Source of the DNA: Alphaproteobacteria bacterium
GTDB taxonomy: Bacteria; Pseudomonadota; Alphaproteobacteria; TMED109
Direction of reading: 5' to 3'
Assembly: GCA_022824395.1 (NCBI GenBank)
Contig: JAJDZX010000133.1
Span: forward strand, 1 to 57,411
DNA: 57,411 bases
Shown in pieces: positions 23,552 through 31,543 of this stretch (position 1 is its first letter; each line of letters begins with the position of its first letter). The notes beneath the pieces were generated by a model, which was not told where the DNA came from, did no database searches, and saw only the letters and a program-made list of their open reading frames with translations. Both the position numbers and the translations under genes were made by a program.

Positions 23552-24696
23552 GCGGGCTCCGGGGAGCGGCGTCGATCGCCGGCGCGGGAACGTACGGCCT
23601 CGGCGAAGCCCCGGGTCAGAGCGAGCTCGAGATCACCGCCGGCGCCGTCAAGGCCGCGCTCGACGACGCGGGTCTCAAGGCGGCCGACGTCGACGGGGTG
23701 TTCTGCGCCTCGATGACCTACAACATGGGCTCGCTCACGCTGTGCGAGTACCTCGGGATCGCGCCGAAGTTCTCGGACTCGTCGATGATCGGCGGCTCGT
23801 CGAACCTCGCGCACCTCCTGACCGCGATGATGGCGATCGCGACCGGCCAGTGCGACGTCGCCCTCGTCGCCTACGGGAGCAACCAGCGCTCCGTTTCCGG
23901 GCGCCTCGTGTCGACGTCGCGGCCCGACCCGTTCGAAAGCCCGTACGGGCCGCGCCAGCCGATCACCTCGTACGCGCTCGCCGCCTCGCGCCACATGCAC
24001 GAGTACGGCACCACCCGCGCGCAGCTCGCCGAGGTGGCGACGGCGGCCCGCGCCTGGGCGGCCATGAACCCCGACGCCTTCCTGCGCGAGCCGCTCGCGA
24101 TCGCCGACGTGCTGAATGCGCGGCCGATCAGCGACCCGTTCACGGTGCGCGACTGCTGCCTGGTCACCGACGGGGGCGGCGCGGTGATCCTCACCTCGCC
24201 CGAGCGCGCCCGCGATCTCCCCCGCCCGCCCGTCCCGGTGCTCGGCGGCGCCATGGCCCACTGGCACCGCGCGATCACCAACATGCCGGACCTCACCGTG
24301 ACGGCCGCGAGCGAATCGGGGCCGCGCGCCTACGCGATGGCGGGCGTCTCGGTGGAAGACATCGATCTCGTGCAGGTGTACGACGCGTTCACGATCAACA
24401 CGGTGGTGTTCCTGGAGGATCTCGGCTTCTGCGCCAAGGGCGAAGGCGGCGCCTTCGTGGAAAATGGCGCGATCGCGCCCGGCGGCAAGCTCGTCGTCAA
24501 CACCAACGGCGGCGGCCTTTCATGCTGCCATCCCGGCATGTACGGGATCTTCCCGCTCATCGAGGCGGTGCGGCAGCTGCGCGGCGACTGCGGCGAGCGC
24601 CAGCAGCCGAACCCGGAGATCGCCCTCGCGCACGGGAACGGCGGCCTGTTCTCGAGCCAGGTCACGTTGATCCTGGGTACGGACGGGACCCTGTAG
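23548..24696 (+). CDS. Thiolase-fold protein (SCP-x/Ltp2-like), nucleophilic Cys missing
   Basis: A 382-residue thiolase-superfamily protein (RGAASIAGAGTYGLGEAPG start). Where degradative and biosynthetic thiolases carry the nucleophilic Cys, this one reads MIGGSSNLAHLL (Gly82-Asn86) with serines. C-terminal motifs CCHPGMYG and LAHGNGGLFSS are family-typical. Lack of that Cys is a feature of Ltp2-type proteins, which with a DUF35 partner cleave C-C bonds by retro-aldol chemistry rather than thiolysis. The adjacent DUF35 gene supports that. The substrate is unknown. Confidence 0.85.
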   Translation: MSGLRGAASIAGAGTYGLGEAPGQSELEITAGAVKAALDDAGLKAADVDGVFCASMTYNMGSLTLCEYLGIAPKFSDSSMIGGSSNLAHLLTAMMAIATGQCDVALVAYGSNQRSVSGRLVSTSRPDPFESPYGPRQPITSYALAASRHMHEYGTTRAQLAEVATAARAWAAMNPDAFLREPLAIADVLNARPISDPFTVRDCCLVTDGGGAVILTSPERARDLPRPPVPVLGGAMAHWHRAITNMPDLTVTAASESGPRAYAMAGVSVEDIDLVQVYDAFTINTVVFLEDLGFCAKGEGGAFVENGAIAPGGKLVVNTNGGGLSCCHPGMYGIFPLIEAVRQLRGDCGERQQPNPEIALAHGNGGLFSSQVTLILGTDGTL

Positions 24697-25059
24697 GCGA
24701 GCGATCGGCAACGGCCGCGGTACCCGGGCGCCAGGATGGGACCGGTTGGCGAAGCGGATCGTCTGATCGGCGGGCGGTGTCGCCGCCGGCACGCCCCGGG
24801 CCGCTCTTGTCCGAACCGTCAACAGCGGTCACCCGCTGCCATCCGGTGGACATGGAAGCAGCTGGTCCCGTTCCGGACCCACCGACGCGACCTGTTCGAT
24901 TGGGAAGCGGGATCGTCGACAGCGATCCCCGGATCTGGGTGCGGATCAAGCACCCCCTTAACCGGATTCAAAAGCGGTCTTTGAACCGGCCTTCGTAGGA
25001 TCTTTCATCCTCCCAATAATGTGTTAATATTAGTTCTTTAGATAGTTTGAGACACGGCC
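24697..25059. other. Intergenic region upstream of fic, with hairpin and AT-rich promoter
   Basis: No gene seen. Towards the right a dyad, CCGGATTCAAA (24962-24972) and TTTGAACCGG (24980-24989), can pair with one bulge. It may terminate the thiolase run or act as an operator. A candidate fic promoter follows: TTTCAT (25003-25008), 16 bases, TAATAT (25025-25030), in the most AT-rich DNA of the neighbourhood. Confidence 0.45.
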
Positions 25060-26286
25060 ATGATACCGGTCAATCCTGCGGTCTCAGGAGAGATCGAGGA
25101 CCATGGCGAACGCACCGCACTGATGGGCCCGCTGGTCATCGCCGAGGGCTCCAGGCACCGTGCGGAACTCACTGACCTGGTCGTCGAGCTGGCGACCCGG
25201 TCGGCCGGCTTCCGGCGCAGCCTGCCAGACGGTGTGCTGACGGGGCTCGCCACGCTCGTCCGCGCGATGAACTGCTACTACAGCAACCTGATCGAAGGGC
25301 ACAACACCCACCCGGTCGACATCGAACGCGCGCTCCAGGGCGACTACAGTGCGGAGCCCGAACAACGCGACCTCCAGCTTGAGGCGAAGGCCCACATCGA
25401 GGTCCAGGAATGGATCGACAGCGGCGGCCTGAAGGGCCGCGCAGTGACGGCCGCAGGGCTCACGGAAACCCACCGGCGATTTTGCCAGCTGCTCCCTGAT
25501 GCCCTGCGCTGGATCGAAGAGCCCGACACGAAGGAGCGGGTTGCCGTTATCCCGGGCGCCTTGCGCGAACGTCATGTGCGGGTGGGCCGGCATTCCCCCG
25601 TCAGCCCCGGTGCAGTGCCACGTTTCCTCGACCGGTTCGAGGCCGTCTACAGCCGCCTCGGCACGACGGACACGATCCTGGCTGCCGCCGCCGCCCATCA
25701 CCGCCTTCTCTGGATTCATCCGTTCCTGGACGGCAATGGGCGGGTCGCACGCCTGATGTCGTACGCCATGCTCCGGGATGCACTCGACACCGGTGGCGTC
25801 TGGTCGATCGCCAGGGGGCTTGGGCGGCAAGCCGACAACTACAAGGCGCAGCTGGCAGCTTGCGACCTGTCCCGCCGGAACGATCTCGACGGACGGGGAA
25901 ACCTGAGCGAAGAGGCGCTGGCGGAATTCACGCAGTTCTTTCTTCGCTTGTGCATCGACCAGGTGCGGTTCATGGAGGGGCTGGTCGCCCCCGGCCGCCT
26001 GCACGGCAGGATCATGATCTGGGCGGAAGAGGAGGCGCGCGCCGGCACCCTGGCTCCGAAATCAGGCGCCGTGCTGGAGGCGGTGTTGTTCCGAGGCGAA
26101 CTGCCGCGCGGCGATCTCCCCAACCTGCTGGGAACCAGGGAGCGGCAAGCCCGCCGGGTGACCTCAGCGCTGCTGAAACACGGGGTGCTGGAGTCCGATT
26201 CGTCGCGCGCCCCCCTTCGGCTCGCGTTCCCAGCACGGCTGGCTTCACGCTGGCTGCCGGGACTGTTCCCGGACACCGCGGACTGA
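25060..26286 (+). CDS. Fic-family AMP transferase with built-in inhibitory motif
   Basis: A 408-residue Fic protein. The active site HPFLDGNGRVAR (residues 220-231) fits HPFx(D/E)GNGRxxR exactly, so it is probably catalytically competent for NMP transfer to a hydroxyl side chain. The N-terminal SNLIEGHN (Ser75, Glu79, Gly80) matches the inhibitory (S/T)xxxE(G/N) helix, meaning the protein restrains itself (class II Fic). A C-terminal winged-helix-like segment (about 330-400, GELPRGDLPNLLGTRERQAR) could bind DNA. The gene stands alone ahead of two toxin-antitoxin pairs on the other strand. Confidence 0.92.
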   Translation: MIPVNPAVSGEIEDHGERTALMGPLVIAEGSRHRAELTDLVVELATRSAGFRRSLPDGVLTGLATLVRAMNCYYSNLIEGHNTHPVDIERALQGDYSAEPEQRDLQLEAKAHIEVQEWIDSGGLKGRAVTAAGLTETHRRFCQLLPDALRWIEEPDTKERVAVIPGALRERHVRVGRHSPVSPGAVPRFLDRFEAVYSRLGTTDTILAAAAAHHRLLWIHPFLDGNGRVARLMSYAMLRDALDTGGVWSIARGLGRQADNYKAQLAACDLSRRNDLDGRGNLSEEALAEFTQFFLRLCIDQVRFMEGLVAPGRLHGRIMIWAEEEARAGTLAPKSGAVLEAVLFRGELPRGDLPNLLGTRERQARRVTSALLKHGVLESDSSRAPLRLAFPARLASRWLPGLFPDTAD

Positions 26287-26545
26287 TCCGAATGCGCTGC
26301 CCGTGGACCTCCAGCTGACCTCCCGGCTGGAACGCCAGCCGGACGGAATCGGCAGTGAACAGGAACCGAGACCGCAGTGACGCAACGGACGAACACCTCG
26401 TCCAACCGCCGGCATGGTCCAGCACGGCATTGGACTCTTCTCTCGAACGTCGACGCAAACCGTCCGGTGGGCTCGCTTGGGTCCGCGTGCTGCTCAGCCG
26501 TCGCTCGCGCCACCGACCCGGCGGGATCAGGCAGTCTCTCGGGCG

Positions 26546-27004
26546 CTATGGCGCCAGCAGCGGCTCAAGGCGGGTGGAAGCGTCTGCCGTGAAGGGGTTG
26601 AGGAACTCGACGCCACCCAGGCGCCGGCCATCCTGCATGTCCTCACTGAGGATCGCCGAGCAGCCGCCTTGCCGGGCCGTGGCCCAGAGCATCGCATCCC
26701 AAAACGACAGCCGATGCTCTCCGACTGCATCCATCGCATCGACCAGGACCGCGGTGTCGGCCGAAGTCACGTGAAAGACGTCGAGCCAGTCTCGCACGAA
26801 GGCACTTGCGGTCGCAGGCGCGAGAAGGCCCTTCCGTGTCGTAGCGTGAAAGAACTCGGCGAGTGCCTGGGCGGCGAGCACGCAATCGCTCCGGGCGGCC
26901 CGGCCCACCAGCGCCCGGGATTGTTGGTGGCGCACTCCGGCATCGCGGTCGACGGCGTAGACGAGAATGTTCGTGTCGAGGGTGAAGCGGCCTTTAACGG
27001 TCAT
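26546..27004 (-). CDS. VapC-type PIN-domain toxin
   Basis: A 152-residue PIN RNase. FTLDTNILVYAVDRD carries the first Asp, QALAEFF the Glu, and LSFWDAMLWATA plus ILSEDMQDGR the remaining acidic residues, so the metal site is complete. The start overlaps the Phd-like antitoxin gene by 11 bases (26994-27004), the usual antitoxin-first order. VapC toxins cleave tRNA or rRNA; the target is not readable. Confidence 0.9.
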   Translation of the reverse strand: MTVKGRFTLDTNILVYAVDRDAGVRHQQSRALVGRAARSDCVLAAQALAEFFHATTRKGLLAPATASAFVRDWLDVFHVTSADTAVLVDAMDAVGEHRLSFWDAMLWATARQGGCSAILSEDMQDGRRLGGVEFLNPFTADASTRLEPLLAP

Positions 27005-27239
27005 AGAGTTCTTCGCGCCGGTCTTTCAGACCGCCGAGCGAGGCACCCTCTTCCAGCCGTGCCATCATGCGCTGGTACGATGTCGTCCACGCGGGATCCA
27101 CCGTCCGATCGCCCTGATGCGGGAGGAGCCTCGCAATGGGCAGACCGCGCCGGGTGATGACCAATTCCTCGCCACGCTCCACCTCCCGAATCAGCTTCGA
27201 GAATTCCTGATTGGCGGTCATAAGGGAGACGGTTCGCAT
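26994..27239 (-). CDS. Phd/YefM-type antitoxin
   Basis: An 81-residue antitoxin. VSLMTANQEFSKLIREVERG and VITRRGLPIARLLP are the Phd/YefM dimer and DNA-binding domain. The C-terminal third, rich in charged residues, would wrap the PIN toxin. It precedes and overlaps the toxin gene. An autoregulated promoter with a palindrome on the -10 region lies 17-53 bases upstream, inside the 3' end of the neighbouring PIN gene. Confidence 0.88.
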   Translation of the reverse strand: MRTVSLMTANQEFSKLIREVERGEELVITRRGLPIARLLPHQGDRTVDPAWTTSYQRMMARLEEGASLGGLKDRREELYDR

Positions 27240-27250
27240 GGGCCCGGCCT

Positions 27251-27715
27251 TTATCTAGTATATACTATAACAACCGCCAGCACGGTGTCCAACTCCGTCT
27301 CCAGCAATGCAGCGATGATGGCGTCCGGATCCTCCGCCACGAGCGCGTACGGAGCCAGAAGATCGGCCGGGAAGTGCCGGAGGTTACGAGTCGCGATCAC
27401 CTGCGCCTGACCCGCAATTGCTGCCGCCAGCACGTGGCGATCGCCGGAGTCAGGCAGCTCAAGACCGCCGGCAAGCGCTCCGTAGCCCGTCACGGCGGCG
27501 TCCGGAAAGTGTCCGTCCATCACCGACCGGGTCCGTTCAAGGACGGCGGCATCGAGATCGGGCCGGGCGGCCAGCAGGCTCCGCATCCACTCCACATGGA
27601 TGTCGGCGCTCCAGAGCGGCGTGAACAGGTACCGATCGGCCAGTCGCAGGAGCATGTCCCGAAGGCCGGCCGGATAGAGCACGTTGGCGTCAAGCAACGC
27701 CCTCTGCCGAGCCAT
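27251..27715 (-). CDS. PIN-domain toxin of an HTH-PIN pair
   Basis: A 154-residue PIN-domain protein (ALLDANVLYPAGLRDMLLRL start, then DSGDRHVLAAAIAGQAQVIA with the C-terminal aspartates). This PIN subgroup is normally encoded with an excisionase-like HTH antitoxin, which here ends three bases upstream. The ATG at 27715 is preferred to the TTG at 27718. The last 30 codons contain the promoter and operator of the next toxin-antitoxin pair. Confidence 0.85.
   Translation of the reverse strand: MARQRALLDANVLYPAGLRDMLLRLADRYLFTPLWSADIHVEWMRSLLAARPDLDAAVLERTRSVMDGHFPDAAVTGYGALAGGLELPDSGDRHVLAAAIAGQAQVIATRNLRHFPADLLAPYALVAEDPDAIIAALLETELDTVLAVVIVYTR
27256..27292 (-). promoter_or_regulatory. phd-vapC promoter with palindromic operator
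   Basis: On the minus strand TTGGAC (27287-27292), a 17-base spacer and TATAGT (27264-27269) form a near-consensus promoter. The perfect 12-bp palindrome TAGTATATACTA (27256-27267) overlaps the -10 box. Both lie within, or at the last codons of, the upstream PIN gene (stop 27251). The expected start is about 18 bases before the phd ATG. Confidence 0.65.
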
Positions 27716-27718
27716 CAA

Positions 27719-28177
27719 CTATTGCAGGCCGAGTTCCTGATCGCGTGCCGTCAGCTCGTCCAGTGCCGAACCGCGGCGGGTTTCCGTCTCGCGGCGGTAG
27801 GCCACGATGTCCGCTGCACGGATACGGCGGTGTGCGCCCACCATCCGGCAGGGAATCCGCCCGTCGTCGAGCAACTGCACCACATGCGTCCGCGAGACCT
27901 GCAGCAGGTCCGCCGCCTCCCCCGTCGTCAACTCCGCGTGCATTGGCATCAATGCAACACCGTGCCCGTGCGCCATCTGGTCCAGGATCTCCCTGAGCAA
28001 CCGCACCGCCGGTGTCGGAATGTCTACCGGCTCCGCCGCGGCCGCACCAAAACGAGCCGGCACTGGTCCGGGATCGTCGGTCAAGCCCGCCAGCTTCCGG
28101 ACCGCGCGCTCCGCGAGCGCAGCATCCCGGGTACTGGGAATGCCGGATTCCGTGTGCGCTGCGGATTTGCCAGCCAT
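27719..28177 (-). CDS. HTH (excisionase-type) antitoxin for the adjacent PIN toxin
   Basis: A 152-residue protein starting at ATG 28177, with GGAAGGAG seven bases upstream. The C-terminal half is a MerR/excisionase-like winged helix (LTTGEAADLLQVSRTHVVQL, then DDGRIPCRMVGAHRRIRAAD). The N-terminal half is variable and predicted helical. Proteins of this type neutralise and repress the following PIN toxin gene. A good promoter lies at 28203-28231, giving a leader of about 20 bases. Confidence 0.85.
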   Translation of the reverse strand: MAGKSAAHTESGIPSTRDAALAERAVRKLAGLTDDPGPVPARFGAAAAEPVDIPTPAVRLLREILDQMAHGHGVALMPMHAELTTGEAADLLQVSRTHVVQLLDDGRIPCRMVGAHRRIRAADIVAYRRETETRRGSALDELTARDQELGLQ

Positions 28178-28202
28178 TTCAGCGTCTCCTTCCGACACGC
28201 AC

Positions 28203-28231
28203 AAGATAGGCTACAAACGCCGCAAGTCCAA
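28203..28231 (-). promoter_or_regulatory. Promoter of the HTH-PIN operon
   Basis: On the minus strand TTGGAC (28226-28231), exactly 17 bases, then TATCTT (28203-28208). The predicted transcript starts about 20 bases before the HTH ATG. No clear operator dyad was seen beside it. Confidence 0.6.
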
Positions 28232-28587
28232 CAAATCCCGCAAACGCTACACCTGCAAAGTGTCCGTGCGATGCACGCGCGATGGTAGCCTCCATCGGCG
28301 TCGTCACCTCGCCAGCGCCAGCGCAAGGCGCAAGCTACTACGAAAAGGACGGCTACGGCGCCCAGGACGATCCCTGACATAGGGGGGCGAGCGCCTGGGC
28401 TGGCAAGGGCGCGGAAGTCCTCATGCTCGCAGGCCCGGTGATCGGGACGCCTTCCTGCACATCCCGTCCTGTAGGTTCGCCACAGAGGAATAAGCCGCGT
28501 GCATATTCACCTTGGGTGCGGTCAAGGCCACGCTCGCCTAACGCATTTTGTGATGCTACATCGCGCGAAAGTTCGTGAGGATTGGCC

Positions 28588-28938
28588 ATGCAGTTCAAGA
28601 AATTCGTCGAGGACCAGGTCTTCTCGCCAACTCTCATTGCCAATGCGCTACGGACCACCAAGTCCGAAATCGCGGGAACGCTCGGGCTCGGGAAGGATGC
28701 GTTCTCGCGCCAGACGCGAATCCGAGCGCGGAAGACCCAAACCCGATTGCGCGAGAGGTTGGAGATCCTCAACCGCGTTGAACCCGAGATCGGATCAACG
28801 ATCGGAGCCTATGCCTGGTTCCGGGCAGAGCCATTGCCCGGCTTCGGAGGCATGACACCAGACCAGCTGGTGCGCGATGGCATGGCCAGCGACGCTCATG
28901 CGTATCTCGACCGTGTTTCTGCCGGCGGCTATGCGTGA
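28588..28938 (+). CDS. MbcA/ParS-like antitoxin without an adjacent RES toxin
   Basis: A 116-residue protein from ATG 28588 (GTGAGG upstream). The N-terminus has a helix-turn-helix (SEIAGTLGLGKDAFSRQTRI). The C-terminus has the Xre/MbcA/ParS toxin-binding domain pattern (AWFRAEPLPGFGGMTPDQLV, then DAHAYLDRVSAGGY). Such antitoxins normally sit next to a RES-domain NAD-degrading toxin. None is found on either side: the next genes are DUF488 (opposite strand) and an HTH-PIN pair. It may be a solitary anti-toxin, a regulator or a survivor of a broken pair. Confidence 0.82.
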   Translation: MQFKKFVEDQVFSPTLIANALRTTKSEIAGTLGLGKDAFSRQTRIRARKTQTRLRERLEILNRVEPEIGSTIGAYAWFRAEPLPGFGGMTPDQLVRDGMASDAHAYLDRVSAGGYA

Positions 28939-29091
28939 GTTTTGTCGCCAACTAATCGCTTCTGAGGGCTGGTGTACCGCGCACACAATCCGCAGAAGTC
29001 ATGGACTCCTCTGTCCGGCGAAGGCGCGGGACCACTGACTGCCGCAAGTGGCTGACGAGGCAACCCGGCGCATTCTCGTTGGACCCGGTCG

Positions 29092-29763
29092 TCAGGTATC
29101 GCCCACGCCCCGCCGCTTCCGGCCGGCGTCCTTGCTGCCGTCGGGGTACGCAACCTCGCGGGCCTGACGCGTCACTGCCTCCGCGACGAGCTCCGCACGC
29201 GATCGCGGTCCCCGGAACAGGTCCCCGTCCGCGTGCAGGTCGAACTTCTCGACCAGGCGATCCATCGCGTCGGCATGGCGTTCCAGCCTCCCGTCCGCGT
29301 GGATGTGCAGGATCTCCAGGCCCCGCAGGTCCAAGGCCCTGGCGACGAGCAGCGTCCGGTGGCAGTCCAGCGGTTCCCTTTCCGCGCACATGAGAACGAT
29401 CGAATGCCTCGCCGCTCCCCGCAGGACACGGCCGATCCCCGCCCGGAACTGCTCGGTGTGCAGGATCCGTTCGTAGCTGACACGCCCATGCTCGTGGAGA
29501 GCAGGATCCCCGGTCCGCCCGCCCAGTTCCCGGCCGAGGAAGACGTAGTCGATGCCGCGCGTCCCGAGCGCCGCAGCCAGTGCCGCACGACTGAAGTGCG
29601 GGTGGCGCCGGCTGTGGGGCACCGAGCGCACGTCGGCGAGCGCGGTGACGCCATGCTGCAGCAGAAGCGCCACGAACCCTTCCAAGGGGTGGTTGGAGTG
29701 GCCGATCGTGAACACGGCCTTGGCGGCCGTGTTGCCCGCTGCCATCTCGCCGCTGACCGTCAT
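29092..29763 (-). CDS. DUF488 family protein
   Basis: A protein of about 223 residues with the DUF488 pattern: FTIGHSNHPLEGFVALLLQH, LADVRSVPHSRRHPHFS, then VLMCAEREPLDCHRTLLVAR, whose Cys-containing loop is conserved. The biochemical role of the family is not settled; nucleic-acid-related functions have been suggested. I chose ATG 29763 (GGGGAG upstream); ATG 29745 and an upstream start at 29823 are possible. It lies opposite the MbcA-like gene. Confidence 0.85.
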   Translation of the reverse strand: MTVSGEMAAGNTAAKAVFTIGHSNHPLEGFVALLLQHGVTALADVRSVPHSRRHPHFSRAALAAALGTRGIDYVFLGRELGGRTGDPALHEHGRVSYERILHTEQFRAGIGRVLRGAARHSIVLMCAEREPLDCHRTLLVARALDLRGLEILHIHADGRLERHADAMDRLVEKFDLHADGDLFRGPRSRAELVAEAVTRQAREVAYPDGSKDAGRKRRGVGDT

Positions 29764-30101
29764 CGAGAATTCCGGCTCCCCGCTCCCCGAGACCCGACCG
29801 TCAGGCCTGCAGCGCCCGATCATCAGATCGTACTTCTTTGCCCCTGCAACGTCCGCCTGACCTCCCGCGACCGGCTCTCAGGAAAACCGGCGCCAACGCA
29901 CATGTGAACCGTCCCTTCCGGGTGACGCGGTCGTGCCGAGTCGGCCAGTCCGCGTGAAGCCGCCAGTGTCTCCGCGGGCAACCCGCCGGCAACCGAGCCG
30001 AAGACGGGAACGCCACGCGTCGCCGGGCAGCGTATGCTCGGGCGATTGCCGTGGGCCGGCCAGTTCGCCCCGCTGGTTGATACGAACCCGGGGAGGCCCT
30101 C

Positions 30102-30623
30102 ATGACCAGACCACTCGCATATTGCGCCGTCGCGGCGCTCTCCATCTCGCTCTCCATCTCGCTCGCCGGCCCGATCGCCGTCCACGCGCAGGCAACATAC
30201 GACGATGCGGCCCGGGAACGCGTGGCTGCCTGGAATGATCGGTGCGGCACGCTCTGGGCGGAACTCCAGCCGTGGGGGACGGCTCGTCTTCACAGCTCCG
30301 ACGAGGAGGTCGCCCGCGGGTTTATCGCTGTCCTTGCAGGGCGAGGGGGGCCGGTCCGAATGGCCGAGGAGTACCTGGATACCTGCGTACCCGTGATCGA
30401 CCAGGTCTTTCGTTCCGAAGTCGGCGGACAGTGCCGGCAATGGATGCGCGAGCTCGCCCGAGGCCCGGGAGGCGGTCACAACGCCCTGTTGCGCGAACCG
30501 GAGCAGGTTTTGGCGGGGTTGGCATCCAACGACGACCTCCAGCAGGCGGCAGAGCAGTATCTCGGCACCTGCGTCCCCCAATACGCCGCGGCCATCGACA
30601 GCGTCCCTTCCTACTCCGAATAG
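30102..30623 (+). CDS. Secreted protein with two copies of a YLxTCVP motif
   Basis: A 173-residue protein with a signal peptide (hydrophobic core to about residue 27, cleavage after VHAQA). The mature part contains an internal repeat: an AEEYLDTCVPVIDQ segment (about 88-101) and AEQYLGTCVPQYAA (about 150-163), each preceded by a similar VLAGL/VLAG helix. Cys48 and Cys111 are extra cysteines, so disulfides are likely. I do not recognise the family. It precedes, but is well separated from, the nitrile-hydratase-like genes. Confidence 0.7.
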   Translation: MTRPLAYCAVAALSISLSISLAGPIAVHAQATYDDAARERVAAWNDRCGTLWAELQPWGTARLHSSDEEVARGFIAVLAGRGGPVRMAEEYLDTCVPVIDQVFRSEVGGQCRQWMRELARGPGGGHNALLREPEQVLAGLASNDDLQQAAEQYLGTCVPQYAAAIDSVPSYSE

Positions 30624-30917
30624 CGCCGCCGGGCGCTCCGGTTCGGCCGCCTCCCGCGTTGGGAAACGGGGCCCAGGCCCAGCGGCGGGCCCGCGGTACT
30701 CACCGGGAAGCGCCAATCCGGACGGCCGCCCATGCGGCTGCCGCAGGTGCCAGAAAGAACGGGCAGCGGAGCGGCTGCCCGCCGGTGCGCGTGCCGGGCA
30801 CACCCCTCGCCGGTTCGGGGCGGCTTCCGGTACCCTGTCCCCCGAAGCACGAGTCATCGCCGGCACCGGCACGCCGGAAGGCCGCATGGCGTTGAGCAGG
30901 GACAGGAAGGAACCGCC

Positions 30918-31238
30918 ATGGACGAAGCACGGCGCCACCACGACATGGGCGGCCTCGAGGCCGGTCCTGTCGACTGCGACGAGCACGACCACGCGCCATG
31001 GGAAAAACGGGTGGATGCACTCATGGTGCTCCTGAGACGCGAGGGGATCCTGACGGTGGACGAACTCCGCCGCGGGATCGAGGAGCTGGGAGCCGACGCC
31101 TACGACCGCTACAGCTACTACGAGCGGTGGATGGCCTCGATGACGAACCTCCTGCTCGAAAAGCGGATGATCGAGGTCGACGAACTCGGAGAACGCATGG
31201 CGGAGATCGAAACCGGCCGCCGGGAGGCGCTTCCGTGA
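30918..31238 (+). CDS. Nitrile hydratase-type beta subunit, N-terminal-half protein (ScnB-like)
   Basis: A 106-residue protein matching only the N-terminal half of nitrile hydratase beta: HHDMGGLEAGPV near the start (as NHase HDMGG-x-GPV), then DRYSYYERWMASMTNLLLEK. ATG 30918 has GGAAGGA upstream. In ordinary nitrile hydratases one chain carries both beta halves. Here the C-terminal half is the next gene, overlapping by four bases (GTGA). Thiocyanate hydrolase (ScnB) and three-subunit nitrile hydratases such as ToyJKL have this split plan. The substrate is open. Confidence 0.82.
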   Translation: MDEARRHHDMGGLEAGPVDCDEHDHAPWEKRVDALMVLLRREGILTVDELRRGIEELGADAYDRYSYYERWMASMTNLLLEKRMIEVDELGERMAEIETGRREALP

Positions 31239-31543
31239 ACCGCCCGGCGCCGCGATTCGCCCCGGGCACGCGGGTCCGGGTCCACGAGCGTTTCCCTCCG
31301 GGGCACGTGCGCACCCCCTGGTACTGCCGCGGCAAGATCGGCGAGGTGGAACGGATCTGCGGACGCTTCCGCAACCCGGAACAGCTCGCCTACGGGAACC
31401 GCGAGGCGACCCGGGAAGTCCTGTACCGGGTCGGTTTCGCGAGCACCTCGCTCTGGCCCGACTACGGGGGCAGCGAGCGCGACCGCGTAGAGATCGAGAT
31501 CTACGAGCACTGGCTGGAGCCGGTGCCGGGAGACCCGGCATGA
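31235..31543 (+). CDS. Nitrile hydratase-type beta subunit, C-terminal-half protein (ScnA-like)
   Basis: A 102-residue SH3-like domain protein. RFAPGTRVRVHERFPPGHVR, then TPWYCRGKIGEVER and VGFASTSLWPDY are the nitrile hydratase beta C-terminal signature. GTG 31235 overlaps the previous stop, and its own stop overlaps the alpha-like start (ATGA, 31540-31543), so all three are translated as a unit. It corresponds to the ScnA half of thiocyanate hydrolase. Confidence 0.85.
   Translation: MNRPAPRFAPGTRVRVHERFPPGHVRTPWYCRGKIGEVERICGRFRNPEQLAYGNREATREVLYRVGFASTSLWPDYGGSERDRVEIEIYEHWLEPVPGDPA

Noticed and set aside
28081..28380. Leftward 99-codon frame with a hydrophobic start and many cysteines
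   Set aside because: It overlaps the well-supported HTH antitoxin gene and its promoter, has no ribosome-binding site and no recognisable family, so it is probably a shadow.
29823..31541. Leftward 572-codon frame opposite the nitrile-hydratase-like genes
   Set aside because: It is antisense to three motif-bearing genes and has low-complexity composition.
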